Positions 5,318 to 6,109 of a DNA stretch of 6,109 nt are shown here, one piece after another. The DNA comes from Sporomusa sp. (GTDB taxonomy: Bacteria; Bacillota_C; Negativicutes; Sporomusales; Sporomusaceae): assembly GCA_029256645.1 (NCBI GenBank), contig JAQSXM010000226.1:1-6109 (forward strand), written 5' to 3'. The notes below the pieces were generated by a model. It was not told the DNA's origin. It made no database searches and worked only from the letters and a program-made list of their open reading frames with translations. Each line of letters starts with the position of its first letter. The stretch's first letter is position 1. Position numbers and translations under genes: made by a program.

Positions 5318-5744
5318 TTGTCTTGAAGCCGGCGTGACAGTATTGCTTGATAGCCATACAGCCAGAAGAAAGTATTGAAAATGTGATGAAATAAGAGGTT
5401 CATTTTTCCCAGCAGGGTTTCAACCAATAGATTACTGGAAACCGAATATAGAATATTGCATGTAAAGAACTTTGTTATTTTTCGTGGTGAGTGAACATGA
5501 TGTAAAAATACACAGAATTATTTATGTAAAGACGGGGAGCAATAGATCATCCAAAAGATAGCGATGTAGATTTGTAGACCGAAACAGCAGTTGCCGCCAG
5601 GTAAAACCGGCGGCAGCTGCTGTTTTTAAAATACGTCCAAAGCCAACCGGCAATGGTTGCTGACGAAGCAGTGGAACTGTTCCTTTGTTTCAAAAGCCCC
5701 GCAGCAATCAATGGCGAGTGCTCCTTGTTTTATATGTAATGTTT
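5318..5744. other. Long intergenic stretch between tadE and ppnP without a convincing gene
   Basis: The 427 bases hold no plus-strand frame with a good start and ribosome site. Visible structure: an inverted repeat GGTTTC (5416-5421) / GAAACC (5438-5443) followed by GAATATAGAATAT; the word ATGTAAA three times (5460, 5500, 5524); and a strong hairpin terminator (5585-5627). On the minus strand, beyond the ppnP stop, about 39 cysteine- and histidine-containing codons stay open down to TAA at 5626-5628 but lack an ATG. The first 260 bases could be a long tadE 3' untranslated region or a small RNA ending at the terminator. I see no clear promoter. Confidence 0.6.
5585..5627 (+). terminator. Strong intrinsic terminator between tadE and ppnP
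   Basis: A 14-bp stem with one G-T wobble (5585-5598 with 5609-5622) has a 10-base loop and is followed on the plus strand by TTTTTAAAA. It is the first clear terminator after tadE, 267 bases past its stop. On the minus strand the stem is followed by only TTTCGG, so it could stop convergent ppnP transcripts less efficiently. Confidence 0.82.
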
Positions 5745-6062
5745 CTAACCAGGGATATAGGAGCAGCAGTAGTCTACAACCGTTAATACCTTAAGTTTGA
5801 AGCGTGACACTGCCGGAACGTCAAAGCTTTCACCTGTATTATAAGTACGCCATTCACTTTCTCCAGGCAATAAAACCATCATCTCCCCTGCTAAAATTTC
5901 CATAAGTTCAGCTGCTGCGGTGCTGAACTCATAGTCCCCCGGTAACATTATTCCCAGTGTCTTTTTGCTGTTGTCGGCAAAAATTACTGTGCGGCTGGTT
6001 ACTTTTCCTTCAAAATATACATTAGCTTTCTTGATGATAGACACCTTTTCAAACTGCTCCAT
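5745..6062 (-). CDS. ppnP: Pyrimidine/purine nucleoside phosphorylase PpnP
   Basis: The product has 105 residues and resembles the small cupin-fold PpnP (YaiE, formerly DUF1255), 94 residues in Escherichia coli as I recall it. Family features seen: [13 protein letters not shown] (14-26), [20 protein letters not shown] (37-56), the strand [13 protein letters not shown] (62-74) followed by [10 protein letters not shown] (75-84), and a C-terminal DYCCSY where E. coli has YLCRY. The enzyme splits many ribonucleosides with phosphate to free base and ribose-1-phosphate in the cytoplasm, a salvage reaction. The N-terminus is about ten residues longer than in E. coli. AGGAGG (plus-strand CCTCCT at 6072-6077), 9 bases before the ATG, supports this start. 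It is convergent with tadE, and its promoter is probably beyond the window edge, since only 47 bases are available upstream. Confidence 0.93.
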   Translation of the reverse strand: MEQFEKVSIIKKANVYFEGKVTSRTVIFADNSKKTLGIMLPGDYEFSTAAAELMEILAGEMMVLLPGESEWRTYNTGESFDVPAVSRFKLKVLTVVDYCCSYIPG

Positions 6063-6071
6063 ACGGCTAAT

Positions 6072-6077
6072 CCTCCT
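6072..6077 (-). promoter_or_regulatory. Ribosome binding site of ppnP
   Basis: A perfect AGGAGG on the minus strand with a 9-base gap to the start codon at 6062 confirms the start and suggests good translation. Confidence 0.85.
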
Positions 6078-6109
6078 GATGCAAAAATTTATTTTGGTTG
6101 TGATAAGTG

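Noticed and set aside
1..6109. tRNA, rRNA, CRISPR arrays, insertion sequences and transposase genes
   Set aside because: No repeat-spacer pattern, transposase motif or tRNA cloverleaf was seen on either strand; the only sizeable repeat is the palindrome at 3218-3351.

Overview
The window is about 43% GC by eye and reads as a chromosomal segment of a low-to-mid-GC Firmicute. A spore-former-type DegS kinase, a REC-ParA type CpaE, a sigma-54 enhancer-binding protein, a TadE-family pseudopilin and a PpnP phosphorylase occur together. That mix fits the Gram-negative-walled Firmicutes (Negativicutes, Sporomusa/Pelosinus-like) best. The class assignment is an inference from gene content; no rRNA or other marker gene is present to prove it.

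Layout, left to right. 1-534 (+) is the 3' end of a sigma-54-dependent activator gene: the end of the AAA+ domain and a Fis-type HTH. A hairpin follows. 699-1769 (+) is a corA-type Mg2+/Co2+ channel gene, preceded by an A/T-rich terminator-like hairpin that ends almost on its Shine-Dalgarno. 1978-3198 (+) is a CpaE/TadZ-type protein, an intact response-regulator receiver fused to a ParA/MinD-like ATPase. An 11-codon minicistron with a better Shine-Dalgarno precedes it and overlaps its start. The gap 3199-3492 holds a large imperfect inverted repeat (3218-3351), a terminator-like hairpin and a good promoter. 3493-4626 (+) is a full-length DegS-type cytosolic histidine kinase followed by a clear intrinsic terminator, with no degU next to it. 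4901-5317 (+) is a TadE-like pseudopilin. Its start is moved here from an upstream TTG to the ATG at 4901. Next come about 430 bases with no convincing gene but with a strong hairpin-T-tract terminator. 5745-6062 (-) is ppnP, pointing left and convergent with the rest.

The central theme is a dispersed Tad (tight adherence/Flp) pilus locus. CpaE and TadE are recognisable Tad components, and a DegS-type kinase lies between them. The usual partners (CpaF/TadA ATPase, TadB/TadC, secretin, Flp pilin, prepilin peptidase) are absent from the window, and each gene seems to have its own transcription signals. The most interesting hypothesis is that the orphan DegS phosphorylates the receiver domain of CpaE, so that pilus assembly is switched directly rather than through DegU-controlled transcription. 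This is inference from gene order and intact residues only. The other items that deserve attention are the loss of the otherwise conserved Glu+5 in TadE, the inverted repeat with an internal hexamer duplication, and the leader structures in front of corA and cpaE.
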